NCBI GenBank assembly: GCA_910574455.1
Contig: CAJSYZ010000005.1
Span: forward strand, 2,294,001-2,358,000
Length of the DNA: 64,000 bases
Source of the DNA: Trichaptum fuscoviolaceum
Lineage: Eukaryota; Basidiomycota; Agaricomycetes; Hymenochaetales; Trichaptaceae
Direction of reading: 5' to 3'
Shown here: piece after piece, positions 47,124 through 59,187 of the stretch
Layout of the letters: each line of letters starts with the position of its first letter
Numbering within the stretch: the stretch's first letter is position 1
Position numbers and translations under genes: made by a program
Notes under the pieces: model-generated
What the model was told of the DNA's origin: nothing
The model's input: the letters and a program-made list of their open reading frames with translations, nothing else
Databases searched by the model: none

Positions 47124-50100
47124 ATGAGTAGTGCTGGCTCAAGGACACACCCTTCAGCTTATAATATCAACTACTCAATTGCTGGCTGCTCGGACCACAG
47201 CCCACGGTATAACCCAGAGAACATCAAGGTAGACCGACCACACGATTTGTCGAGCCGATGGAGCAGCAACGATAATAGCTTGAACTCAAGGTCTTGGGTA
47301 CTTCTCGAACTCGAGTCTCCGAGTATACTAGGTAATACCATCATTTCAATGTCCTTTTATACTAACACACCTACTCTTCAGAAAGCATAACTTTCGGAAA
47401 GGTTCGTGCAAGACCTTCTTTAGATCGAATTTATCGCTCACGAACTGCGTTACCTCTCATTCCTTAGTACGGGAAGGGTAAGCGAATACTCAAATGCGTT
47501 CCAATAAGCGAATTCAATGAATGCTATCAGTGCACCCATGCAATCTAAAGGACTTTGAAGTACATATTGGCATGTCCCGCGGCCACTTGAAGGACGTGCT
47601 ACGGTCGCAACTGCAAAACGACACAAAACCCGAGACTTTCGCTCTTCCAAACATGAGTAATGATGGTGTACAATACCCGACTCGCTTCGTGAAAATTGTA
47701 TGCATCTCGTGAGTTCTTTGACGGTCTATTTGTTCGTGGCTAATGTACGTTCACCCATCCAGAGCTCATGGAAGTAAGGACGGCACCAACTTCAATACAT
47801 CAATCTGGCATATCAAGCTGTTTGGCATCACAGACGAACAGTACATTCGTAGAATGACGAAATTATATGAGAAAGTAAGTTAGTACTCTTTCGTATTCCA
47901 TCCTTTCTAAAATGGCATTGGCAGCGACGTGAGGATCTTTCTATGCGACATATATTGAAGCATCTACGACAGCGGCGCCATATCTCCGTCTACAGACAAT
48001 TGGTGTCTCGAACGGATGTGAAACTTGAGCACCCCCTGATCTCATCATTATACGACTCGCTTGTCCTTCAAGGAGATTGGACGAAGACGGAGGCCATACT
48101 CCAAGGACAAGCGGCCGAAGATCTCTTCTCGTCTTATATTCAGTCGTGCACTCCATTAGCAAAGTGGAAACGATTGCGTGGAACGGACGCAAACGGAGAC
48201 GTCCCGAGTAGGCGAGGCGGCCACGCCATGTGCATGGACACCGACAACGGACTTATTTACCTCTTCGGTGGTTACGATGGTCGGAAAAGCTTAGACGACT
48301 TCTGGTTGTACGATATTCGAGAGGATCGCTGGCGTCTACTCAGTCACAGCGTCGCACAGGAGAAGAATGGGCCAGGGCCGAGGGCGTGCCACAAAATGGT
48401 ATTTGATTCTAAGAACGGATGCATCTACATGTTAGGAAGGCTGGCCGACGAGGACTTCCCTCTCCCTCCAATACCAGAGACCCGACCTAGTACATCCGGA
48501 ACTAGGGATGAACCAACTCCAGTTGCGACTCCTATCAATGTCGATAATGATTCTTCCAACGGGCCGGCTACAACCCAGCCCGCAAGTTCAAGAACTCCCA
48601 GGTCCGGATACTTGTCAGAATTCTATCGATATCGTACCCGCGGAATTGATCAAGGGAAATGGGAGCTTCTGTGTGTAGATACAGCGGTAAGAATCGTTAA
48701 CTTAAGCTGAGTTTTCTCTGCCGAATTAAATAGCTATACTATCTCAGACGGTCGGTGGCCCTAAACTAGTGTACGATCACCAGATTGCTCTCGATCCAGA
48801 TGCACAAGTACTGTATGTGCATGGAGGGAGAGTGGTCGACGGTGATTGGCAGACTGCCAAGTATTCTGGTCTTTACAGTTATGATCTTCGTTCTGGGAAG
48901 TGGTCGATGCTGCAGTACGTATATCAGTTGCCGCTCGTGAATAATGCTAATGCCTTTCTAGAACAAACTTAGCTACTGAACTAATTATCCCTCCTCGCTT
49001 TGGTGACTACACTGGTGACCTCGACGTTTGGTGCACACTGATAATTTTTCGCTTTTTTGCGCAGGTCATTCAATGACTTATGACCCTACGAAGAAGAAGC
49101 TCTTCATCTTTGCTGGACAGAAGGATGATTACTTGTCTGATATGTGGGAGTACGACATCCCAAGTAGACAAGCCACCCAACTTTTCGATAATATAGCGAA
49201 CAATGGTGGTCCGGAAGCCTGCTTTGCCCATCGCGCAGTTTTAGATCCCGTTCTCAAGGAAATATATGTGTATGTTAACATACTTCCTTTGTTCGCTTTG
49301 TTATTGACAGACTTTGTCATAGGTTTGCTGGTCTAGAAAAGACGAGGAGTGCACGCGCTTCTCCGAGCTCGAATGTTTCATTATACAGATACGAAACTCG
49401 TCCAGGGACTTGGATACGAGTTCCGTCTTCTAAAGAAGCTGACTCAGAAGAAATGTCTGTGCAAGATTACCGCGGCATCGAAGACGGAACCGGGGCGAAT
49501 ACTACAGAAGATGCGAACGAGGTACCAGTAGCGCGATGTGCTCACCAGGTCGTCTATGATACTCGTGCACGTGTTTTCTACATGCACGGCGGAAACGGCG
49601 GAAGTTCGCGTGATGAGCTGCAGGCGGAGACAAGGCTGGACGACTTCTGGAGTATGTCACTCGAACGGTGAGAGTCATTACAGTAGCTCTGGAGTCAATA
49701 GAAGAGCTTCTAATGTGCTGTCTTTTTTTTCAAGGCCATCCCCTGAAGAAGTGATTAGGAAAGCTAAGTTTGAAGTTCGAAAGCAACAGTAAGTCGTCTC
49801 CCGTTACTTTACTACAATAACATACTAAGGAACATGTCGAAAAGGTTCCGGGAAATGTGCGAGGAGGCAGCTCCCATAAAGGCGCTCGCGTTTCTACAGG
49901 AGGATGTTTCATCTGTCGTAAACCACAACAATTTAACGGAGGCCTCCGATTTTCGATCTCTTCTATCTCATTTACTCGCAGCACCAGCACCGCCAGTAGC
50001 GACGCTGGATCGAAGCTCAGCGGAAGAGGAGTCGCGTATACCTACACCTTCCTCGAGTGGATCTTCTACAGGGGGAAGGTGGACAAATGGAAATACAAAT

Positions 50101-50328
50101 GGGGACGAGGATACAATTATGAATGACGCGATTGCCGAAGACAATGGTACAGATGGCTTTATAAGCCCGCACGATTCCTATGAGTTCGCGCTTCGGGGAG
50201 ACAAGCCATTGTCTGATGAACGTTTCGAACAGCGTACGAAGGTTTTCGAGACTCTGTTGGCGTTTGTAAATTCGGATTGTAAGCAACCGGAGGGTAGCTT
50301 ATTGGATATTCTTGCAGGGGAACTGTAG
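47124..50328 (+). CDS. muskelin-like protein (discoidin, LisH/CTLH, kelch repeats)
   Basis: Substrate-side subunit of the CTLH/GID ubiquitin ligase in animals; fission yeast has an orthologue and budding yeast does not. The N-terminal discoidin fold reads '..LESPSILESITFGKYGKVH', rebuilt over a 20-nt exon (47382-47401) and a 10-nt micro-exon (47468-47477), then 'PCNLKDFEVHIGMSRGHLKD', 'RFVKIVCISAHG', 'SIWHIKLFGI'. The LisH/CTLH region follows ('MRHILKHLRQRRHISVYRQL', 'EHPLISSLYDSLVLQGDWTK'). At least four kelch-type blocks are visible: 'LIYLFGGYDGRKSLDDFWLY', 'VLYVHGGRVVDGDWQT', 'KLFIFAGQKDDYLSDMWEYD' and 'VFYMHGGNGGSSRDE'. The tail is less conserved and ends 'SLLDILAGEL'. Many short introns. 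Ubiquitin-ligase membership is inferred from the family. Confidence 0.92.
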
Positions 50329-50494
50329 GTATATAATTGATTTTAAGAGCGCCTTTCCATTATTCCTTTTCTGTTCTGTTTCCTGTCCTTGGCATTCATT
50401 TGTAACATAACACACAGCAGCATTATCGATGAAGTTCCATGGAGTCATGTGTCTCGACGCAATGAGTTTTGATCTCGGGGATACGACACGGCAT

Positions 50495-51112
50495 TCATTC
50501 TTCTAGGTTTATTGCAGATCCGAACTTCGCATACAAAACAACTTTTAGCTCCTTCATCCCTTTATCACATTCCTCCATGCTCTCATTGATCTCCGAAACC
50601 TCCTTGTCGATATTCACCACATCACGCTCAAGGCGCTTTTGTGCGCGAGAAAGCGGCAATTGTACAAATGCCTCTCCTACTCGGTATCTTAATAACAAGA
50701 ATGACATGAGTACATATGAAACATAGTGCTTTCACGCAACGCACAGCACGGGCTCATCGTCGTCAGCTAATTCCAGTTCCATAGAGAGATCATCGAGGGC
50801 TTCCTTCTCTTGCTGCTCACGAACGTTGAATGTCGACATTGCACAAAAGGAAGTCACTGAACCAACCTTCAGTTCCGAAAGACGTTCCTCAAATCCCCTT
50901 TGGCGTGCGTTGAGCTTAGAGAAGGTGCAGATGCGTTGCTGGTCGTCTAAACGGACGTGCTGTTAAAACTGCGTAGAATCAGTTTCATGATTGATCCTGA
51001 GCTCACCCCAGGTCACTTCAACGTCCTCATTCTCTTCTTGTTGGCTAAGCTATGTGGTACTATTATGAGCGCAAAATTGTTATCAACTGGCATAAACTCA
51101 TACCATGCGCAT
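50495..51112 (-). CDS. PFD4: prefoldin subunit 4
   Basis: Beta-type subunit of the prefoldin hexamer that hands actin and tubulin to the CCT chaperonin. Exons: a 9-nt first exon 'ATGCGCATG' (51112-51104), then 'LSQQEENEDVEVTW', 'DDQQRICTFSKLNARQRGFE', 'ERLSELK', 'EQQEKEALDDLSMELELADD', 'DEPVLYRVGEAFVQLPLSRA' and 'QKRLERDVVNIDKEVSEINE', ending 'AKFGSAINLEE'. The two coiled-coil halves flank the beta-hairpin 'VLYRVGEAFVQLP', as in the family. The gene is tail-to-tail with muskelin (166 bp apart) and head-to-head with the lyase gene. Intron placements preserve phase throughout. Confidence 0.93.
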
Positions 51113-51392
51113 CCTGAGGTGGACCAGCGTGAACGATTGGAGGTGAAACGGTAGATAGAAAGGATCCGGAGTGCTAATCGCTCATATTACATAATATACT
51201 ACTAGTACTACTAGTAGTAGTAGTATTCAAGTTGCCCGTAGTACCGGTGGCCGGGATAATGACCGGATCGGCAATACAGTTGCTATATGCTCAACGCCGA
51301 AGCACTCGAGGTAGCCCCTCGCGGCCCTGCTCGGACTTTTCAACAACGTTCAATCTTTGCTTAGGACCACGACGAGGAACATCACTGGCTCC
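51113..51392. promoter_or_regulatory. 280-bp bidirectional promoter between prefoldin 4 and DPL1
   Basis: Two divergent genes start at 51112 (-) and 51393 (+). The interval contains the palindromic ACTAGT/AGTAGT block at 51197-51226. A short ATG frame at 51289 ends before the lyase start and could act as an upstream ORF for it. Confidence 0.5.
51197..51226. repeat. ACT/AGT trinucleotide repeat with central palindrome
   Basis: TACTACTAG and TACTACTAGTAGTAGTAGTA run together, so a block of ACT units meets a block of AGT units and the centre is self-complementary. It is in the divergent promoter. Confidence 0.6.
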
Positions 51393-54300
51393 ATGGACGT
51401 CAAGTCGAAACTGAAGCAGCATCTTAGTCTGGAGACTGTCAAGACTGTTCTGTTTCTCTATGTCCTCCTTACCCACTCGCTGAAGGCACAACGGCATCTG
51501 CGAGCAAGAGGATTCACGCGCACTTTCAAGGACTTTTGGGCATGGATATCTCAGGTTAGCCAAACACCAGGATCTGAACTACTAAGATATCTGAATTTGT
51601 GGCCGTAGCGTGTTATTCTGCTCGCACTCCGCCTTCCTGCGGCGAAACAGAAGGTTGATTCTCAGCTGGGAGAAGCGGAACAGAAGATTGAGAGCAAGCT
51701 CATCCCCAAGGGCCCTAATGTTGTGCGGCATCTCGCATTACCTATTGAAGGCAAGAAACCGGAATGGATCATGCAAGAAATGGACAATATGGACAATGAG
51801 ATGGGCATACACGCTAACTGGCAAGGCGGCAGGCTGTCAGGGGCTGTTTATCGTAAGTGATTGGTATTTTGTTATGCCCTTTTGTGTTGATATTCATGGA
51901 TGGTATACGTATGTACTATAGATGGAGGCGAAGATATGGAGAATGTCATCGTCGAGGCATTCCGCAAGTACGTTATCTCAAACCCACTGCATCCAGACGC
52001 ATTCCCGGCAGTTCGCAAAATGGAAGCCGAGGTCGTACAGATGTGCCTTCGAATGTACAACAATCCAGATGGCGCTGGTACCATGACAAGCGGTGGCACG
52101 GAGTCGATTATTATGTCTGTGAAGACACATCGTGATTGGGCAAGAGCTGTCAAGGGCATCACTGAGCCGGAATTGTCAGTCTCAGTGGTAAGAGCGATGA
52201 TGTTGTACACTAATATATTCGTTTGCCTAGGGTCATACCGGCGTCAGCGCACGCTGCGTTCGATAAGGCGGCTGAGTATCTGAAGATCAAGATTCATACT
52301 ATACCTGTGGATTTCCGGACACGCAAAGCCGATATCAAGCGGATGGCGCGCGCGATGTAAGTCTTTCTTTTCTTTTCACGTTCAACAGCACTCATATATA
52401 TCTTTAGCAATCCAAATACAATCATGGTAGGTCTTTCATCCACCACTATGTAAGGTCTCTTTCTGATATACGTCTTCTCATCAGATTGTCGGATCTGCAA
52501 TCAACTTCCCGGACGGCTGCATGGATGACATCACGGCTCTGTCAGCTCTGGCGAAGAAGCACAAGATTGGTTTGCATGTTGATTGCTGTCTGGGCAGCTT
52601 CATCATGCCATTCCTTGAAAGGGCAGGATTTTTGGTTGATCCCTTCGATTTCAGGCTTGAGGGCGTCACTGCGATCAGCTGTGATACACATAAAGTACGA
52701 ACTCTACAAATCTGCCTCATATTCACTACTTACGCTCTGGGTGGTTCTTCAGTATGGTTTCGCACCGAAAGGTTCCTCAGTTATCATGTACCGTAACGCC
52801 GATCTTCGCAAATACCAGTTTTACATTACCACCGATTGGCCAGGTCGGCACCTTCTCCCATGAATATCACTCCTGGGCTATTTTGACTCTTATTTGTAGG
52901 GGGACTTTACGCCAGCCCAAGCTTGTCCGGATCCCGGTGCGTGCTCGTGTCTCTTGGACTTAGTCTATCTTATCCTAATCTCGTTATCTTTCTGTTGCAA
53001 ATCAATTGCTTCGTATCTACATTTGGTTCCGCAAATGGATGCTGCTTACCTTCTTACCTTATGCCGATCTTCCGAAACTACGCTTGATTCGCGATGGTTG
53101 CCTATATCCCTTCGTCGCATTCAGTCCGGGTGCCCTGATTGCCGGGACGTGGGCCGCCATGCAGTATATGGGTCAAGAGTGAGTCATCGTCAAAATTCCT
53201 CCATATCGCGATCGTTAACAGTTCCATTATCGTACTGAAAATACGCACACTCCATTACCCTCATGTTTTGATATGCACCCTCATTTCACGCTGTCGCATC
53301 GGTGCAATGGAACTGCGGCAACCCAATAGCGGCTACACCGCCTCCTGCAAGTCGATTGTTACCTGCGCCCAGACCATTGCACGGGCCATCAAGAACGAAA
53401 TCACGGAGCTGTATGTCCTCGGCGAGCCCCCTGCGAGTGTGGTCGCATTCGCGTCGAAGCACCCTCGTGTTGACGTTCTCGCCGTCGGCGACAAGATGAG
53501 CGAGCGTGGCTGGCATTTGAATGGCCTTGCGAATCCCGCGGCTGTCCATATTGCATGCACGGTGAGCCTTTGATGTTTTGTTGGTCACGGCTCGGAACGG
53601 CGCGGTCGTCGTAAAGTGCAGGGCTGTGTCATTCAACGTGCGAAGAAGGCGATGCGCACGTTCGAGGTCGAGAATAAGGTTGACGAGGATAAGGCCTATG
53701 CAGAATTCTTCCGACTATCCCTCTTTTTAGGCCTCTTTCATTGGACAGCTATGACTGATCAAGGGACTTATCTTTACGTTCTTAGCGCCTTACAGTACCG
53801 GTGGTAGATAACTTCATTGCCGACTTGAAGGACTGCGTGAAAGAGGTCAAGGCAAACCCGCCTGCGAAGGAGAAGCAGGGAAATATGGTGGCTCTCTACG
53901 GTTCGTTTCCATTCCATAATTATCATATTGGACTAGAACTGACTAGACCCTCAATTATTATTTTAACCCTGAATTCTTCTTCTCTCTCGATGGTTCTGAT
54001 TCTCCTTGGTGGCGCTGTTGAACAACCTCCTTCATCGCCCCTTCGGCATGATATGATGGATGCGCTGTTCGGTCCTGCGGACCCGTTCTGCCACCTCGCC
54101 CGTCCATGACCTCTTTCGTCGTGGCAACGTCACTTTCTTACATGGTTTCCCCGATTGGGTGATTAATGTGGACCGCCTCCTCTGAATCATCTGGAATCGG
54201 ATCGAGGCACGGCGGGCGATTCGTCACTCGCAACTCCAATTCTTCCTGCGCATCTCGCCTTGCCTCCGACGAAAAAACTTCCATATTTACGAAAATAAAA

Positions 54301-54441
54301 CCAATGTCGCGTATTTGTCATCGACCGACATTTCTCCGGCGTAACTTACGCAAAACAGGTTTAGGAAACTCGAGCGCGGTGGGCCCTGCGATGGTGGAAA
54401 GGCTTGCTACGGCGTATCTTAACGCGCTGTATAAGGCGTAA
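51393..54441 (+). CDS. DPL1: sphingosine-1-phosphate lyase
   Basis: PLP-dependent ER-membrane enzyme that cleaves long-chain base phosphates into hexadecenal and phosphoethanolamine, the exit step of sphingolipid degradation. ATG at 51393 gives a short lumenal start and a membrane helix ('[18 protein letters not shown]'). Blocks in order: '[20 protein letters not shown]', '[20 protein letters not shown]', '[20 protein letters not shown]', '[17 protein letters not shown]', '[16 protein letters not shown]', '[17 protein letters not shown]', and the PLP-lysine motif '[20 protein letters not shown]'. '[14 protein letters not shown]' and '[20 protein letters not shown]' follow. The last exon reads '[19 protein letters not shown]' and ends 'LNALYKA'. 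Two introns near the 3' end are long for this region (53562-53785 and 53901-54358). Catalytic residues appear intact. Confidence 0.93.
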
Positions 54442-55446
54442 AGAAAACATAACCGCATACGTAACTTAATGTGGTTCCGGTGTAGTAGATGGAGTTCCGG
54501 TTTGCTCCGAGCCAACTGGAAGCGGGTGTTGGTGATAATCACAGACTCGGGCTGTGTGCGCTAAAATTGCTTACTCTTCGATCTTTTTTGATGTTCGGGC
54601 ACTGTGATGTAGCAGATGCAGATGGACGTGTAGCAGCTGGTTAAAGTCAACCTCATCTTATTTTTTTCTTGAATTAGTGCTGCTACAAAATGTTTCCGGG
54701 AAGAACAGGAATAAATCTAAGCCGAGACAATTGCATGGGCTGCCGGTATCCGCATCCGAAAAAACAGCAGCGACTCGCGATAATCTAGAACATCGACGAC
54801 CGGCCGGTGACCGTAACCTATAGGCTTTCGCCCCTGTCGATCGCCGAAGGTGGGTTGAGCTCTCGTGAGTTCTGCATGGCCCAGAGATTCCACGGCGCGT
54901 AGCCGAAGCCCGAGCTCCCAGCGTGCGGTGAAAAAAGGACAGAGGAGATGAAATTGCACGGGCAGCTCGAAGGCAATCATGCGATATCGATGCATCCTGG
55001 CGTTATCTGCTGAGGGTCGAGCACAATCAGCGTGGGCCCAGTCCTCTTTTCGCTTCTTGTTATCTGCGTAGGCGGGAGGCGGAGGAGCACAGAAAACAAA
55101 GCCGGGCCCGGACTCCGGAACGCGACGGTCTGACTGCTACCCGTACTTAAACTCCTCCTCTGCGTTCATCGTGCCCCATTTGCTATTCCGCACACCTCTC
55201 TCCATCTTCGCCCTGCCTTCCATGTTTCGGATGCTTTGAGGCCTTCGTTTTCAGCATATTTGCAAGCATCTCGGCCATCTGTCTCACTCTGACACCATCT
55301 ACCCCGAAGCACAGTTTCCCAACTCTGCTAGCGCGCTGGCACGGACTGTACAGCTAGTCTTTGATCAGCCCTCTTTTGGACCCAACAACATCTCCTGTGC
55401 TCTGATTCTATCCCCATTATAACAAGTAAGAAAGCACAGGCACAAC
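54442..55446. other. gene-free stretch, promoter of the arrestin-like gene
   Basis: 3' flank of the lyase and CT-rich promoter/leader of the next gene. A minus-strand frame at 54717-54995 has no recognisable motif. No gene called. Confidence 0.4.
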
Positions 55447-58090
55447 ATGCCTTTTTCATCCCCCCTAGCGCGTGAGGCGAGTGCTGCTGCCACTACGCAG
55501 CCCTCTTCAAGCGCCCTTGTAGCCCAGCCAGCTGTTGTCACCCCTACGCAAGGGCATGAAGACCACCTGGTATCCGCCCTGCACGCCGCTTTCCACTCTC
55601 TGTCTCTCTCGTCCCAGCAGGCTGCTTCATCCTCTACGCCCTTCGTAGCACCGGAGGACATGTCCTCGCAGTCTTCCTTAGGGAAGGACAAAGAAAAGTC
55701 CCACATGAGTTTGGACATCCAAGTTGCCAGCGACCAACTGTACCTGAAAGGCACCGGCGTCGACGTCGAGCCTGCTTTGTTGACGGGAAATGTTGTGCTG
55801 ACGCTTACGGAGGCGACGTCGATCAAGCAGATTACGCTTTTCTTCAGAGGGAAGGCTCGGGTTCCGCCTAATCCCAACGATCCGTGAGTCATGTCACTTG
55901 GCTTTTGAACTGTGCTGACGAATTGTGTCCAGTCATGTACTAAACTACTCCCCGAGTCAATACATTGTCTGCAATCACGAATGGACGTTTCTCGAGGGCG
56001 AAAAGAAGCACAGTCATACACTCAAAGCTGGCCGGCATCTCTTTCCCTTTGAATTACGCCTGGGAGGCTCGCTACCCTCGAGTATCACGACCCCTGTCAA
56101 CGGAGGAGCGTCAGTGTCCTACAAACTACGCGCCGTGGCGGTCCGACCTGGTCTGTCTACAAACCTTTCCGCATCAATACCGGTATCCATCCTTCGGACA
56201 TTCGCGCCAGAGTCACTCGAGTACCAGCAAACGCTTGAAATCGAGAATACCTGGCCTGACAAGCTCATGTACTCGCTTATGATTCCGCACAAGGCTTGGG
56301 CGGCAGGCGACGAGCTCACATCCCTAGTCAAGTTCGTACCCCTCGCCAAAGGCGCGCGTGTCCTCACGGTGACGACGCATCTGTGCGAGACTACGAAGAC
56401 GCTGACAAAGGGCGGACATCTCGAACGCACGCGGAACGTTTTGACGAGGAAACACGAGATTGTACATGGCCGGGCGGTCAGCTGCGATGACCACAGCCAG
56501 CGCAGACGGTTGCAGCACATGCTCCAGAACTCGCTCGCCGGGGAAGGGTACAATGTAGGACGACATCACCTGTTTGCAAGCACGCAGACCGCATCCAGCT
56601 CACAAGTGCCCTCCGGATCATCGTCACCCGGCAACTTCATGTCTGGCACCTCCACACCGATAGTTGAGGGATCAGGGCTCGCTTTGACTCGGCCCGGGAG
56701 TCACGACTCGAATTCATCTAATGCATCCAGCTCCTCGTCATCCGCAGAGGAGCACCACAACCAGCAAGTACCTGGCGATGTGTTGTTAGCGGAGGCAGAT
56801 GAGAATGGCGGCGAGAACAGCGAGGTTTCCACGTCTATTTCCATTGTCCTACCCACCACTCTCACGCCCTCGCACTCACTAGACCCCATCCTCGTCTCCT
56901 ATCGCATCCGGTGGTCCATCCTCATCGGGAACTTCGACGGGCATACATCGGAGTTAAGGTGCTCGTTGCCTATTCACATTCTTGATTACTCGTTATTGGA
57001 GGAGGCGCGCCAGGCTACAAGCGCGACACGACGTTTGCTGTTTGGCGGAGAGGACGCGGAGAGGGACGCACAGGAAGAGGACGCACAGCTGCCGAGCTAT
57101 TCCAGCCATGTCAGGGATCGAGTGGCTATGGTGGATGTCGCGATGCCCCCAGAGGCGCAGGTGTATCGACCGTATGCCCATGATGCCCATGACTCGGGGA
57201 CGAATACACCCATGGAGTATGGACTGAGCGAGCTCCCGGGTTTCACGCATGGCCTCCCTACGAATCCTCTACCAGTCTTGCATTCGCACACCTCATCCCC
57301 TGAAGGCCCGACCCCCCCGTTCTCGATCACGCCGCCTCGCCACACCGGGGATCTTGCGATGACGCCCCCGTCAGAATCGGCGGCGGCGGACACCAGCAGG
57401 CCAAACAGCACACACAGCGGCGAGCCGAGTTCTGGCAGCCGACTGTGGAATCGCGCGAGCCGGAGCAGGGCGGCGAGTCGCGTGAACAGTCGCGTACCCT
57501 CGCGTGCTGCGAGTCCGGAGCGGATGGACGGCGCTCATGCGCAGCAGGGGTTGGAACCGACTGTCTCTCGACCGGACGAGATACATGTGCACTCAAACAA
57601 CCCGGCGATGCGCCAGCAGCACGGTGTGTTCAGCGCGATGATGAAGCCGCTCACGGGCTTGGCATCTCACTGGTCAAGCTCATCGCACCCGCATTCGCAT
57701 TCACATGCTGCTTCGACGCACGCGCACAGCAGGTCCATTGCAAACGGAGAAGTGTCGCATCGGTCAATGACATTCCCATCCGTCGATGGTGCTGTTACAG
57801 GAGCGCCTGAGTACGCGCCGTCGGTATCCTCCTCCCACAGCTCCTCAGAAGCCGCCCGCATCTCGCTTTCCTCTTATTCCGCTGTGCCGGATTACTTTAC
57901 CGCATCGCACAATGCGTCGGGCTTGCCACCTCTCGAGACTCTGCGCGATCTACCGACGTACGATGATTCTGAGGCGCAAGCGATAAACGCATCGCAACGC
58001 TCGCTCAGTGACACGGACTTGATGTCTCATTTTGCGAGGAGGCGAGGAGCTCCGTCGACGCTCTCTCCTCTCGCACAAAGGGCGAGGTAA
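55447..58090 (+). CDS. alpha-arrestin-like trafficking adaptor
   Basis: Exons 55447-55883 and 55933-58090 join in phase to 864 residues. After a Ser/Ala-rich start, the arrestin N-domain runs 'LDIQVASDQLYLKGTGVDVE', 'LTGNVVLTLTEATSIKQITL', 'FFRGKARVPPN' and, across the intron, 'HVLNYSPSQYIVCNHEWTF', 'KHSHTLKAGRHLFPFELRLG'. 'ASVSYKLRAVAVRPG' follows, and the C-domain 'YSLMIPHKAWAAGDELTSLV' with 'VSYRIRWSIL' comes later. The long C-terminal half is Ser/Pro/His-rich and disordered. It carries the LPxY motifs 'LPSY' and 'LPTY', the type of motif used to recruit Rsp5/Nedd4 ubiquitin ligases. By analogy with yeast ART proteins it probably directs endocytosis of plasma-membrane transporters. I cannot say which ART it matches. 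Confidence 0.82.
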
Positions 58091-59187
58091 CGACGTGTTC
58101 AACGACTTCATACTCTTTCCCGGCCTTTTTTTTCACAGTTATAGCACCTCACCAATCATCACAGACCATTCCCCGACTCCGCACTATTATATCTAGCTCG
58201 ACGACTCTTTTGTTTAGTCTCTCTTTTTTATACTGTACATGGACACACCGTCAGTTTATTTGCATTCAGTTTAACTTCAGTTTTGGTTATCTTCATTCAT
58301 CCGCTGGCAGTTCATCATAGAAGCATCATAGAAGCATATATTTACTGATGTGTATACTAGTAGTCAGAGTCAGATCAAATGTGAAGAAATATTGTGTTGT
58401 TATTTGTTTAGAAAATTCGGTCGAAAAACGATGGACCGGGCGCGTCGCGTCGCGTGACGACAATGATCGTGACGATTTGCAACGAACGTGACATAATGTG
58501 ACGAGACGCGCCTCATAGCGACCAGCTATCAGTGTTAGTTTCTCAACCTCCTATGCTCCATCTTTTCGATGTGACTTTTCTCTGGACGAAGTACTTACAT
58601 GTATATCCTGAAATTTTGAAAACCTCATTTACGACAATGGATGGCCTCTACCTCGTATGTGTGGGTTTTCGGTAACGCACTTGTCTCGACTAAGAGCATT
58701 GCTGCACGAAGATGATCACTAGACCAGCAGCCTCGCGCGGTGGGTCGACTTTCTTGGGGTCTAGAGCCTACGGAAGTTTTCTTTGGGGGACCGCCGAGGT
58801 ACGTCATTGTTGGTTCGGAGAATATATTGTTCTGATAGTTTAGGGTCCTTATTGCTGGTATCATTCCTTCAGCTATTTGGATCTTTTGGTGCTCATGTCC
58901 TTGCTGGCCCCACCGACTACAAAGAATCGCGTCGGAAAAGTCACTATATGTATATTCAATACGGACCTGTCCAAAGGAGACAATAAATTTAATTTCTTCC
59001 TCCTAAAGTCTGCTCTCAATGCTGCTGGAGGTTGCTGCAACATAAGCCTAGGAGCTACTACCGATGTGTAATGAACTCTATCATCTGTCGAATTACAGTT
59101 TGTTATATATTCCTAGCATTCCTGGAGTACTGACATAAAATGGTACAGGTCGGATTACAATTCACATCTTTTATTCACGAAAGACAT
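58091..59187. other. convergent gene-free stretch
   Basis: It contains the 3' UTRs of the arrestin-like gene and of the dioxygenase. A 12-bp direct repeat CATAGAAGCAT(C/A) occurs near 58316-58340 and a CGTCG-rich patch near 58441. No supportable gene. Confidence 0.4.

Noticed and set aside
53616..53807. Extra coding exon inside DPL1
   Set aside because: Family alignment demands '[13 protein letters not shown]', obtained by joining 53561 to 53786. Including this frame would insert unrelated residues into a conserved region, though an alternative exon is not excluded.
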